64,000 nt of DNA, from positions 26,299,933 through 26,363,932 of the forward strand of contig NC_056766.1 of the NCBI RefSeq assembly GCF_018687715.1. Direction: 5' to 3'. Shown here piece by piece: positions 10,365-20,124 of the stretch. This DNA comes from Carya illinoinensis (taxonomy: Eukaryota > Streptophyta > Magnoliopsida > Fagales > Juglandaceae). Position 1 is the stretch's first letter. Each line of letters opens with the position of its first letter. The position numbers were made by a program, and so were the translations under genes. The notes under the pieces are model-generated. The model did not search any database. It was not told the origin of the DNA and saw nothing but the letters and a program-made list of their open reading frames with translations.

Positions 10365-10760
10365 GGAACCTAGTACGAGAGGAACCGTTGATCCGCACAA
10401 TTGGTCATCGTACTTGTTTGAGAAGCCAGTCGCGCGAAACTACCATGCGCTAGATTATGACTGAATGCCTCTCTAAGTCAAAATCTGGGCTAGAAGCAAC
10501 ACGTGCGCCCGTCGCCCGATTGCCAACCTGCAGTAGGAGCCTTAGGGCCCCCAGAGGCACGTGTCATTGGTGAAGCCCTCACTGCAGATGAGCCGTGCGG
10601 GCTACCTTGGAGTACAATTTTCACCGAGCAGCAGGTAGAATCCTTTGCAGACGACTTAAATATGCAACGGGTATTATAAGTGCAGAGTGGTCTTGCTACC
10701 ACGATCCACTGAGATTCAACCCTGTGTCGCTTCGATCCGTCCCTCCCCCCAAACCACATC
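10365..10760 (+). rRNA. 25S rRNA 3'-end fragment (pseudogene)
   Basis: Homology to the last about 400 nt of plant 25S: TAGTACGAGAGGAACCGTTG, CACAATTGGTCATCG, GATTATGACTGAATGCCTCT, GTAGAATCCTTTGCAGACGA, CTTAAATATGCAACGGGTAT and CCACGATCCACTGAGATTCA. It is joined to the ITS1 remnant by a large deletion. It is followed by spacer-like sequence as in a normal unit. Confidence 0.92.
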
Positions 10761-10879
10761 ACTATTCCAAGATTTCCTAGGCGAGGTTACCGACGATAAG
10801 GACTTGACCAAACTCGGAGCATGGCATGCACACCACATGGGATGCACGTCGTTGCTGCCTTGGTGCCCCACGGCCCCCC

Positions 10880-11205
10880 CAATGAATGCAAGTCGTGTTC
10901 CACACATCGAATAGTGAGGTGCCCTGTGGGTGGCATGGCATGCCCACGGATGCACATCTCAACGAGGCTAGCTAGTTAAGGTGCTATGCCCATGCATGCA
11001 CATCTCCTCGAGGTTGGTCAAGATCCCCCCCATGAACGGGCACCATGGCATGCCCACGCACGCACATGGCGTCGAGACTGGCTAAGTTCCCCCCACAAAC
11101 GGTGGCCATGGCATTCCCACGCATGCACATGGCGTCGAGGCTGGTCAAGGTGCCCCCCACGAATGGGCACCATGGCATGCCCACACATGCACATCTCATC
11201 GAGGC
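10880..11205 (+). repeat. Tandem array, 63-64 bp unit, in an rDNA-spacer position
   Basis: Units of the form CCATGGCATGCCCACGCATG, CACATGGCGTCGAGGCTGG, TCAAGGTGCCCCCCAC recur, with CCATGGCA starting at 11043, 11106 and 11170 and more degenerate units from about 10920. Roughly four to five units. The array lies between the 25S 3' end and 18S, where intergenic-spacer subrepeats would be expected, and stops abruptly at 18S homology at about 11206. Confidence 0.75.
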
Positions 11206-11249
11206 ATTCGTATTTCATGGTCAGATGTGAAATTCTTGGATTTATGAAG

Positions 11250-11307
<58 letters not shown>

Positions 11308-11420
11308 AGGGGCTCGAAGACGATTAGATACCTTCTTAGTCTCGACCATAAACGATGCCGACCAAGGATCGGCAGATATTGCTTTAAGGAATCCGCCGGC
11401 ACCTTATGAGAAATCAAAAC

Positions 11421-11498
<78 letters not shown>

Positions 11499-11978
11499 GC
11501 GGCTTAATTTGACTCGACAAGGGGAAACTTACCAGGTCCAGACATTGTAAGGATTGATAGACTGAGAGCTCTTTCTTGATTTTATGGGTGGTGGTGCATG
11601 GTCGTTCTTAGTTGGTGGAGCGATTTGTCTAGTTAATTCTGTTAATGAACGAGACCTCAGCCCGCTAACTAGCTATACGGAGGTGACCTTCCGCGTCCAA
11701 CTTCTTAGAGGGACTACTTAGGCCAAGGAAGTTTGAGGCAATAACAGGTCTGTGATGCCCTTATATGTTCTGGGCCGCATGCGCGCTACATTGATGTATT
11801 CAACGAGTTTATAGCCTTGGCCGACAGGCCCAAGTAATCTTTCAAATTTCATCGTGGTGGGGATAGATCATTGCAATTGTTGGTTGACTACGTCCCTACC
11901 CTTTGTACACACCGCCTGTCGCTCTTACCAATTGAATGGTCTGGTGAAGTGATCGGATCACAGTGATGTGGTCAGTTC
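11206..11978 (+). rRNA. 18S rRNA fragment, second copy, 3' half (pseudogene)
   Basis: This starts near GTGAAATTCTTGGATTTATG and runs through ACGAACAACTGCGAAAGCAT, CCATAAACGATGCCGACC, ATTGACGGAAGGGCACCACC, GGAGCGATTTGTCT and TTTGTACACACCGCC to GAAGTGATCGGATCACAGTG. About 42 nt are missing near 11885. The 5' half is absent. It ends at 11978 where the LTR of element C begins. Confidence 0.93.
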
Positions 11979-13655
11979 TGTTAGAACCCCACGTCAAGGT
12001 GCCTCTAGAGATGCCGCACATGCCCTAGTCATGGTGGGGACAAGCACCTTGGCTAGCCCACAAGCATGCCTAGGCTCGTGGGGTGACACGCACGAGGCGC
12101 CCATCATACATGCATGCCTTGGCCCGCACGTTAGCACACACAGGGTGCTCAAAATGTGGGCTAGTGAGGGCCTACCTACGCGCACAGCCATGCGTCACAT
12201 AGGCCATGCACATGGCCAACCAGCATGCACAACCATGCCACAAGCCAAGCCATGCACACGACCAGTCAGCAGCACAGCCATGTTGCAGGCCAGGCCATGC
12301 AAGCAACCAGCTAGCACGCCCAGCAAACAGCACAGCCCACGTCCCGCCACGCAAGCCATGCACGAAGCCTTGCCACAGGCCAACAACCATGTGGACCATG
12401 CCAGCATGCACAAGCCCATGCGCATGTCTAGCTAGGTTAGCGGACCTACATGACCAGCTCGCACGCCCAGACCGAGCCAGGCACCTACACTATCAGCATG
12501 CATGCCTAGACCAAGCCAGGCAGCTGCACGACCAACCTACCTGCCCAGACCAAGCCTGGTGTGTGCCCACGCACAGGCCCCTGCGCAACACCAGCCAAAC
12601 CACCAAGCAGCCATGACCAGACCATGCAGCATCACCCCACCAACTTTAGAACCAACTAAAGCTACACGGACCCAGCCATCTCAAGGGCCACATGGAGCTC
12701 ATCCAAACCATTGAATGCTATCTAGGGTTTATTATTTATATTATACTTAAACTTTGTAGAAGGGACTTTTGCCATTTGGACCATTAGGCCATTGAATGTT
12801 CTTGAGGACTACGGTGCAAAGCACTTGGGCTCTATGGGTGCAATCCGTGAATACCCTTGAGAGAACTCTTCTTGCAATTCATGAATAGAAGAGATTCACT
12901 TCTATCCAATCCGTGTGGTATTGATTTATCTTGTGTTATTTGTGATTTCCATTTCCGTTTCATACAAGCTATTATTCATCATTTTCTACATTGCATTGCA
13001 TTTTTCATCATCTTCTAGCTTTATCCACCGCTTCCTCCATTGTTACAAGCTTCTAGAAAGCTTTCCACTTCCCGAAGAACAGCCCATAAACACTACCCTA
13101 TACATGGCTAGCTTCAACCATCTTCAAACCCTTTCCATTTTTGAGCTGGACAAACCACATAAACCCAGCCGTCCCTTTTGTTTCCCATTCCATCAACCTG
13201 CACTTTATCGCTTTCCAAGACCCATGTCCCATTTCCCAATCAGGAAACCCTAGTAGAAGTCACCCTAGGCGCCACTCCCCAAAAAGGGTACATAGACAAA
13301 TTGCCTATCAAAAAGGCAAGTTGTACAGTTGCCATTTCGAGAAACCACCAACCCCACATGCCAACCTCACTTCCATCCATCACTTTAGTCCCATCCACTC
13401 GACAACCCTTCCCAAGGACTAGCACAAATCGTGCCTCAACTCCATTGCATTGCATTCATTCAAACACTTATACAAACCCATTCATCCACATATTCTCTTC
13501 TTCCTTCCAAACACAATACAATCTAAACCCTAGGTGCCCTCCATTGCCACCCAAGAAGCAAGACCAAGAAAGAGAGTTTTGCACATTCGGTCACAACCAC
13601 TCCAAAGCCAGCTTGACGACCTTAATGTTTAAGGAGTAGACCGAGGTCCTTAACA
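11979..13655 (+). repeat. 5' LTR of element C
   Basis: Begins TGTTAGAACC and ends CCTTAACA, an inverted TGTTA/TAACA pair, about 1.68 kb. The first about 700 bp are GC-rich and dominated by CATGC, CCAGC and AAGCC words. The remainder is AT-richer and contains GACCATTAGGCC and GGGTGCAATCCGTGAATAC, which recur in the LTR of element H (near 53840-53960). No matching 3' LTR is present. Confidence 0.7.
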
Positions 13656-13659
13656 TTAA

Positions 13660-13677
13660 TTGGTGCTTTCATTGAGA
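13660..13677 (+). promoter_or_regulatory. Primer-binding-site-like motif of element C
   Basis: TTGGTGCTTTCATTGAGA lies four bases after the LTR end. An almost identical motif (TTGGTGCTTTCGTTGAGA) lies exactly after the 5' LTR of element I at 51597. I cannot assign the tRNA from memory. Confidence 0.55.
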
Positions 13678-14192
13678 CCTTCTTGCTTGGTGATCTAGAG
13701 AAGTGCTCACTTCTCATCGAGGTAAACAACGCGTTAACTTTTATCTTTGTGATTGGATTGGGGGCAGTTCCTTTGGAATCCCATTTTATCATTGTTGTTG
13801 TTATTGTGAAAAACTTGAAGTTTGGGAGTTGAGGTGGAGGAAGGAGTAGTGTTCTTGAAGGGATCGACCACCCTTGAAACTGGGGGATCCACGGGTGGAA
13901 GTTTGAGCAAGAAGGGTTGACCACTCTTGAAAGTGGGCCAAGCTTGGATTGCGAGCCGTGATCAAGCTGCCAACAAGTGTAAGTTGCTACTCAAAGTCCT
14001 TTGAATAGAATCCTCAACTCGCAAGTGCAGTATCAAGTGATAAACCGAGGCAAGAGATAGTGAGAACCTCAGTTTCCAAGCCACAAGAGTTTCGGTTTGC
14101 AAGCTGCCAGAATTTTAGTTGCAAGCTACCAGAATTTTAGTGTGCAAGCTTCAAAGGGGAAACCGAAATGCAGTTGCAAAAAGTGAAGAATC

Positions 14193-15266
14193 ATGAACCC
14201 AAATGCACAAGAGGCCAAGGGGCATGCTGGCTCCAACAAGGAGCGCCTTGAGGCATTAGAAGGGCAAACCACACGACTTGCCAATGTGCTCAATGATGTT
14301 ACTACTACATTGGCCAAAGTGAGGATGGCATTGAATGTCACCACACGTGATAGTTAGGAGACTAGGAGGACCATGGAAGCCATGAGAAGAGAGACCAATG
14401 CGAGCATAGAAAGGCTCAAGAGAAGAATGGCCAATGGACATGACCGGGAGCAAGCTTCCTTGACCAATGACCAAAGACATGAAGTTGTGGTAGAGGAGGC
14501 TGAGACTAGTTTGTCGAGCTCCATGCTTGCACCACCAAGGGCCGAAGAAAGAAGAATTGGGCATGTGGAAGATGGCCATGTTGCCATAGAAAGATGGGCC
14601 CGTGATGATGGGAACTACCATAGTAGCCTGAGTGTTAGAGGATGACACTACAATGAGAGACATGAAGTGTCACGGCAAGAAGACCACTATGAGGCCAAGT
14701 TGGATAGAGAAGAAGAAAGACCTTATGATCATGGAGACCGTTGGATTAGAAGGCATTATCACCCCAAGGGGGAGAGAAGAAGATTTGAAATGAGGTATAA
14801 AGAGGACCTCCATGAGAAGATTTTAAAGCCTTAGTTAGCCAAGAAAATTAAGTTGAAGCAACCTACAAGAATTCAAGAAGTGATGAGAATGACCGAGATA
14901 CTTGAGGAGAGTAATACCATGGAAAGAAAGTTTTCCAAGGATGTAGGGAGTAAAGCCCCAAAAACTTTACAAACCAAACCACCTTGGAAAAGTAGAATGG
15001 AGGGGAATATTTTTAAACCTAAGACACATGAGGTTAAGAAACTTTCTAGAAAAGAAGTTCAAGAAAGAATCAAGAAATGGCTTTGCTTCATGTGTGGTGA
15101 CAAGTGGAACAAGGAGCTTTCTTGCAAGTCATGTAAAGCTTATGTTATAATTGAAGATGATGAACATGAAGAATCTTCAAGTCATGAATCCGAGCATGAT
15201 GAGGCCAAACCGAGTGATGAAGAGGAGGATGCCGAGTTGTCTCTAAATGCCATGTCCGGTGTGTAA
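14193..15266 (+). pseudogene. Element C gag, broken
   Basis: ATG at 14193 opens MNPNAQEAKGHAGSNKERLE in a coiled-coil-like Gag N-terminus. In-frame TAG (14355), TGA (14643) and further stops break it, but frame is kept to 15266. The last piece has KLSRKEVQERIKKWLCFMCGDKW followed by a Cys-rich end without the expected His (degenerate knuckle), then a very acidic tail. Compared with H, the capsid core is deleted. Confidence 0.7.
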
Positions 15267-15278
15267 AGGCCCACTTCT

Positions 15279-15605
15279 ATGAGGGTCATGGCATGGATAG
15301 GGAAATTTGAGGTTACATTATTGGTTGATAATGGCTCAACCCGCAATTTTATCAACTCCAACATTGTCACCAAAATTGGATTGAAACCGAGCACTATTGC
15401 ATCATTTGAGGTAAAAGTTGCCAATGAGGAGAAGCTTAGATGTGAAGGCCATGTAAGAGAGGTCAAGATGAATGTCCAAGGGGTGAGGATCGTAGCGGAC
15501 TTGCATGTGTTATCCCTTGTGGGTCTTAATGTCGTCTTGGGCAATACTTGGCTTAAAGGTATTGGCAAAGTGGTGAATGATTATGGAGTTTCGGATTGGG
15601 TCTAA
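15279..15605 (+). pseudogene. Element C protease region
   Basis: A 108-codon ORF with EVTLLVDNGSTRNFINSNIV and GLNVVLGNTWL, the retropepsin active-site and flap-proximal motifs. The active site keeps Asp (DNGS). The frame shifts before 15605, and the true continuation is in the ORF from 15577. Confidence 0.8.
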
Positions 15606-15981
15606 GAATAAGTTGTGGACAGTTTTGACATCCAAGGAAGTGAAGTCGTGTGAAGCCATAATGTTTGAGAAACTATGCAAGGGTGGAGCTAGTTGCTTTG
15701 CCATTATTCTAGCAAAGCAAGAGACACTTTTTGAGGTTGGAAAGAGTGAAGAAAGGGGCAAAAAGGAAGACTTGTCCTTGCTGCCCGTGGAGGTCCAAGA
15801 GGTCATGAGAGACCATTGGAGAGTCCTAGAGGTGCCAACTACCTTACCACCCACTAGACCCTTTGATCATCACATTGCCTTGATACATGAGAGCAAACCG
15901 GTTAATGTTCCTCCATACCGGTATGCTCATTTTCAAAAAAAAGAAATTGAGAGGCAAGTGGAAGAGATGTTGAAAGGAGGG
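15577..15981 (+). pseudogene. Element C protease end to pre-RT region
   Basis: Continues Pol with FEKLCKGGASCFAIILAKQE, LPVEVQEVMRDHW and [31 protein letters not shown], the segment just before the RT palm. At about 15981 the sequence changes to element D1; the last 19 codons of the ORF are D1-derived. Confidence 0.75.
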
Positions 15982-16385
15982 TCGACAACGGTAGCTTCAC
16001 AAACATCCTCTTCTGGGCAACCTTCACCCAAATATGGATAAATATCACCCAACCCCAACCAGTTCCCATGCCCCTAAAAGGTTTCTCTGGGACATGGTCC
16101 AGCCAGTCAGAACCATCATAATATTTGTCTTGGTGGCAGAACCCCCTCTATAGCTTCCACCATGGTAAACTTCTTAGTGGTAAAGGCTCCCTCATCATAC
16201 AATGCCATACTTGACAGACCTACCCTTAAAAACCTAAGGGCGGTGACGTCAACCTTCCATTTGAAGATGATGTTCCCAACCCCTCAGGGAGTGGGCAAAT
16301 TCCAGGGAGAGTAGGTCCTAGCACGAGAGTGTTACGTGCAAGAATTGAAGCCAAGGGATGGCGGGGCGTATGTGGTCCACAACTC
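15982..16385 (+). pseudogene. Element D1 protease end
   Basis: Starts inside the protease active site (the D2 equivalent reads LVDNGSFTNIL) and continues through PMPLKGFS, FLVVKAPSSYNAILDRPTL, VTSTFHLKMMFPTPQGVGKF and YVQELKPRDGG. These are typical of Tat-lineage elements. Several single-base changes and stops break the frame. Confidence 0.75.
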
Positions 16386-16389
16386 AGAC

Positions 16390-17316
16390 GATGACCACGT
16401 TCTCTCGCCCTAGCTCAAACAAGTGTCAAGAGCCAAGAATCAAAAGGCAAATAAGTTGGTGAGAGCGATGTTCAAGCAAGAAGATTCTCCTCTGCTAGAC
16501 CAAATGGTAATCAAGACTGTCAGGATAACCATTGTGGGAATAGAAGTGGTAGAAGTAAAGCTAGGAGCTCCGAAATAGAAGTTGGATATTATCAAGTATA
16601 TAGATGCCAATGAGTTAGTTGTCAACAAATGGGAAGCTAGAAATATCAGGAACAAAATAGTGCATTACACTCTACTCGAGGGGATCCTATATAGAAGGGG
16701 GTACTCCTCACCTCTTCTGACTTGCGTCTCGTTTGAAAAGGCCCAATACGTGCTAGCAAAAGTACACGAGGGAATATATGGTGACCACTCCAAAGGAAAG
16801 GTGCTGGAAGGCAAAGTAATGAGGATGTGATACTACTAGCCTCGTGCCCTCCAGGATGCCGACAAGTACATGCGAAAGTGTAGGAAATGTCAAGAATACT
16901 CTAAAGTGCTCCATTGCCCACTGGAGAAATTGACGTCAATCACCTTGCCGTGGCCATTTGCCTAGTGGGGAATTGACCTAGTAGGCCCCCTTCCCTCAAG
17001 CAAATGAGGAGAAAGATTTGTAGTGGTAGTAGTGGATTATTTCACCAAGTGAGTAAAGGCTGAGGAGTTGGCAACAATCACGACGAGCACCATCACACGC
17101 TTCCTGTGGAAGACAGTCATCTGCAGATTTGGCATTCCCCGTGTCATCATATCAGATAATGGAAGGCAGTTTCACTCTGACCACTATAGAGATTGGTGTC
17201 GAGAATTAGGGATCAAATTCTACTACTCGTCCCCAGAACATCCTCAGTCCAACAGACAGGTGAAGGCAACCAACAAGACACTAATGGGAATACTCAAAAA
17301 GAAACTTATATTTTGA
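16390..17316 (+). pseudogene. Element D1 RNase H end and integrase
   Basis: SRAKNQKANKLVR is the RNase H C-terminus. After it: DIIKYIDANELVVNKWEARN, EGILYRRGYSSPLLTCVS and VHEGIYGDHS; then CRKCQEYSK (zinc finger CxxC); GIDLVGPLPSSK (first Asp); VVVVVDYFTK; FGIPRVIISDNGRQFHS (second Asp); and a damaged third-residue region SPEHPQSNRQVKATNKTL, where the usual GQVEA reads RQVKA, so the catalytic Glu is Lys. Multiple TAG/TGA stops replace Trp codons. Confidence 0.8.
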
Positions 17317-17699
17317 GAAGAATTTGATCTCGTGTTTTTTGAAAGGAAACCTTATACTATGTTTTTATAACTATCTTTTGATTGATGATGACAATAGTGT
17401 GATAAAGTTGGGTAAAAGTGTTTTTAAGTCTATACCAGGTACTATGCAATTGCCTACGACATTGCTTAGATCTCTTTATCTTTTGCTATTTTTCGCTATA
17501 TGTTTATTACATACTGCTAATATATCTAGGGAGCATTGCATATTATCTATCATATACGAGGGGTGTGTAGCCTTGTATTACATGTCATGGTGTCTCAGTC
17601 ACTGCCAAATACGAAGTGGGGGCTAGGGGCACCACAAAGGGCACCATCTTCACTGCCCTGAGTTCCCTCGTGGGTTGCCCAGTCGATAAGGCTCAACAA
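17317..17699. other. D1 post-integrase non-coding stretch
   Basis: A short plus ORF (17324-17626) has no recognisable domain. Purine-rich runs (AAGTGGGGGCTAGGGGC at about 17613) resemble polypurine tracts but lie well before the LTR-like end. Nothing else is seen. Confidence 0.4.
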
Positions 17700-18240
17700 A
17701 AAGGCAGCATCCACATCCACATTGACCTTGCCGCTTTCCCTTGGCAAATTAGAAGCTTTGAATGTGGGGAATTCAAAGGTTGAGCTAGACGTCGAAGCAA
17801 GCTGTTAAAAAGGAAGATCAAAATCAAAAGTGGTTGTCAAGTTGACCCATCAAGCCCTCGACGTCGTCAAGACCTGGAGAAGGTCCAAATGTTGGCGAAT
17901 GACTGGGGGTAGAAGGTGGAGCACCCTAAGGTTGGTTAGCCATGGGGGAGGCACCAACACCTGTGCCCATAGCCCCCCATCTTCTCCGTAGGAGAAGGCA
18001 TGTCCACAGTAGCATGACGAGAGCACTTAGCAAATCCTTTGGAGTAGACTCAGAGGAAGGCTTTGTTGGAGGAGATGGCACCACAACCTTGGTTAGGAAG
18101 AGGCAACCCTTGACCTTTGAACAATCAAGCATTACTAAGAAGCGATCAATATTTGCAAGTGTCAAAATGGCCTCAATCCAAATGTCGACATGGGATTGCT
18201 CCCATTCAAACAGAATTTCCAAAGCGGCCGTTAGGCCTCA
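17700..18240 (-). pseudogene. Possible 3' part of the D1 antisense ORF
   Basis: The minus strand holds a Pro/Ser/Thr-rich 98-codon ORF (17926-18222), MEILFEWEQSHVDIWIEAIL and onward, just downstream of the Transposase_28-like ORF and in the same direction. It may be a later part of the same antisense gene; no domain is recognisable on its own. Confidence 0.35.
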
Positions 18241-18440
18241 GTTGTACTCCAGGAGGCTCTAATAAGGAACTCCTAGTGCATAGCCTTTGAATTGGAAAAT
18301 TCCCAAACTATGCCAAAGACAGAAGAATTTCCTTGTCCATTGCTTGGCGTTTGACTCTCAAAATGAGCCGGCTGTTGATTTTTAATACGAAATCTGCCAA
18401 TAATGCCCAGATTGCTCCTTAAAGAATAAAATGCCAAGAA

Positions 18441-19016
18441 CTACAAGGCAGTTAAATCTAGGTATTCTTCCCGAGAGGTTTTCAAAACCAAACAAAATAT
18501 GATGCAAGAACAAAGAAGAACCCGCCACGAGTGAAAATGAAAATTAGCAGGGGCTAGCTGAAGAAGATCAAGAACATCACATACTGGGCGACAGAAAGGA
18601 AATCGCAAACCGTGGGTGGGGCCATAGACAAGAAGAACAACCTTTTCGGTGAACCCTTCTTCATCGACATAGCCATGATGAGGAAGTTCCAAGAGTATTG
18701 AGTTTGGAATCCTGTAGGTGTTGCATAGATTTGCCAAGTCCCTAGTAGTGAGGGTGGAAGGCCACCTTAAACTTTCGAAGCATGGGATGTTTTTAATAGA
18801 GGAAGACTCTAGGACAAAAGGGGTTTGGGATGTATTTCGTTGGGTCATGAGGATCACGAAGAAGTAGAGAGAAAGGAAAAGTTGAGAGAGGTCAAGGTCA
18901 CAAATAAAGAAGTCGAGATAATGGGGTCTCAAGAATGTAAAGAATACGAGAAGAAATTGGGAAGAAGATGACAAATGAGAAGGAGTAGAGAAATTAAGAG
19001 TAGGTGATGACTGCAA
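18441..19016 (-). CDS. Antisense ORF with Transposase_28-like ('putative gypsy type transposon') domain
   Basis: A 191-codon ORF opposite to D1. The first about 56 residues are Phe/Leu/Ser-rich and may be non-coding; a likelier start is the ATG at 18848. The C-terminal half has VVLLVYGPTHGLRFPFCRPV, then CDVLDLLQLAPANFHFHSWR, then VLLCSCIIFCLVL. This follows the PF04195 pattern (RFP..P....L....L.P.Q..PN.W). Antisense extra ORFs of this kind are known between integrase and 3' LTR in plant Tat elements, and the position here fits. It ends at a TAG where relatives continue, so it is probably truncated. Function is unknown. Confidence 0.65.
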   Translation of the reverse strand: MQSSPTLNFSTPSHLSSSSQFLLVFFTFLRPHYLDFFICDLDLSQLFLSLYFFVILMTQRNTSQTPFVLESSSIKNIPCFESLRWPSTLTTRDLANLCNTYRIPNSILLELPHHGYVDEEGFTEKVVLLVYGPTHGLRFPFCRPVCDVLDLLQLAPANFHFHSWRVLLCSCIIFCLVLKTSREEYLDLTAL

Positions 19017-19029
19017 ATCATCATTACCT

Positions 19030-19640
19030 GGCTAAATGAAGTGATTGAAAGAAAACGTGGTGACGGTTACTAGGTAACGTATGTAAATTTGTCAAGTTTG
19101 AAATTCCCGCCTCTTGGTAAGTGGAAACGACGAGCAAAGTAATTAATAGGCGAGTGAGATAGTCCATAGGTCTAAAACCCCCAACAGGTAGTCTAGGGGT
19201 CTCAAACCCTTATTTGAGCAAAGTGAGATATTTATATGTCAAAACTAAACAAATCCTTCATTGTTGAATTCCCCACGTTTACATGCGAGAGGAACTAGGG
19301 GCACAAGGCCTATTATCCATGTAAGATAACTATTCAAAGGAGTCGCGTGGTCTAATGCAAGCCCTAGCTGCCCTATTTATTACGGCAAATAAACCCTCAC
19401 ATTATGGATATAGATAACGAGGTGATTAGATAATTCTGATACGTCAGGAATAATCCTTCTAATGGCAAAGCATTATGCAAAGTTAATTAATTTATGGTAT
19501 TCATATAATATTCTCCACACCTATATATAGGGGCAACAGGTAACTTCGAATCATTTGATTGAGCATTCTTAAATTATTATCCCTCACTTATTGTTAATTT
19601 AGGCATCAGAGGTGTCACAGGCACACCATGCCGCCTATAT
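19030..19640 (+). repeat. Probable 3' LTR (part) of element D1
   Basis: The stretch has a TATA-like CACCTATATATAGGGGCAAC near 19515, followed by GATTGAGCATTCTTAAATTA and TTAGGCATCAGAGGTGTCAC, the pattern of the R/U5 region of Tat LTRs in plants. No second copy is in the window, so the boundaries are inferred. Confidence 0.5.
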
Positions 19641-20124
19641 AACGATTTGCAAATTAATGATCACGACCAATAGTGGGACACATTCATTACACCCACTGTT
19701 TGGAAAACATCTTACTTGTCATTGGGAGCTGAGGAAAAAAAAAAACCATCATGGATCAATTAATTAATGGTGTTTCAAACTTCCCTTGCTTTGAAAAAAA
19801 AATGAAATTTCCTTGTGCTTAATTTTTATTGATAGACGAAAATTACAACAACTCACATATTAAAAAAAAAAAATCTATTTAATCAATTAATGCATACACG
19901 AAAATACAACTGGCATGGTCACCATTAATATCGATTTTTCTTAGCGGGAAGGAAGCCAGTTAGATTAAATAGACGCCTTTTCACTTACCTTACTGCTTAT
20001 AATATATATCTCTGCCATTTATATCGTTTCTGCTCATTACAAATCCAGCTAAGAAACTTGACGCTGAAAAAAAAAATAAAAGAACGAGAGAGCACAAAAT
20101 GCCCGGTTGCTTATTGCACTTGCA
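19641..20124. promoter_or_regulatory. AT-rich upstream region of the glycosylase gene
   Basis: No ORF of note. A(n) runs at about 19735 and 19861 and a TATA-like GCTTATAATATATATC at about 19996 precede the ATG at 20125. It probably holds the promoter and 5' UTR, though it may also include the edge of D1. Confidence 0.4.

Larger units (their letters stand above)
11979..15981 (+). mobile_element. Element C: Ty3/gypsy, 5' part only
   Basis: A 5' LTR (11979-13655), primer-site-like motif, damaged gag (14193-15266), protease (15279-15605) and the pre-RT region (to about 15981). It is cut off by a junction to element D1 at about 15982. RT, RNase H, integrase and the 3' LTR are missing here. Protease text is close to that of element H. 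Confidence 0.8.
15982..19640 (+). mobile_element. Element D1: Tat-type Ty3/gypsy without RT
   Basis: From GTCGACAACGG at about 15982 it carries the end of protease, then without RT the C-terminus of RNase H and an integrase (to 17316), then an antisense ORF region (19016-17700, minus) and an LTR-like end (to about 19640). The first about 830 bp match D2 (57788-58614) closely, including the point where RT is missing. Both termini are approximate. Confidence 0.7.

Noticed and set aside
10980..11210. Regular repeats resembling a CRISPR array
   Set aside because: The units are contiguous and diverged, with no unique spacers, and lie between rDNA pieces of a plant genome. They are a tandem spacer repeat.
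955..11978. ORFs of 60-100 codons across the rRNA fragments and spacer
   Set aside because: They overlap clear 18S/25S homology or low-complexity repeat and have no protein domains.
12206..12616. 136-codon His/Gln/Pro-rich ORF in the C LTR
   Set aside because: It is made of the repeated CATGC/CCAGC words and three overlapping frames are open at once.
17324..17626. 100-codon ORF after D1 integrase
   Set aside because: No domain, and no counterpart visible in another copy. Treated as non-coding.
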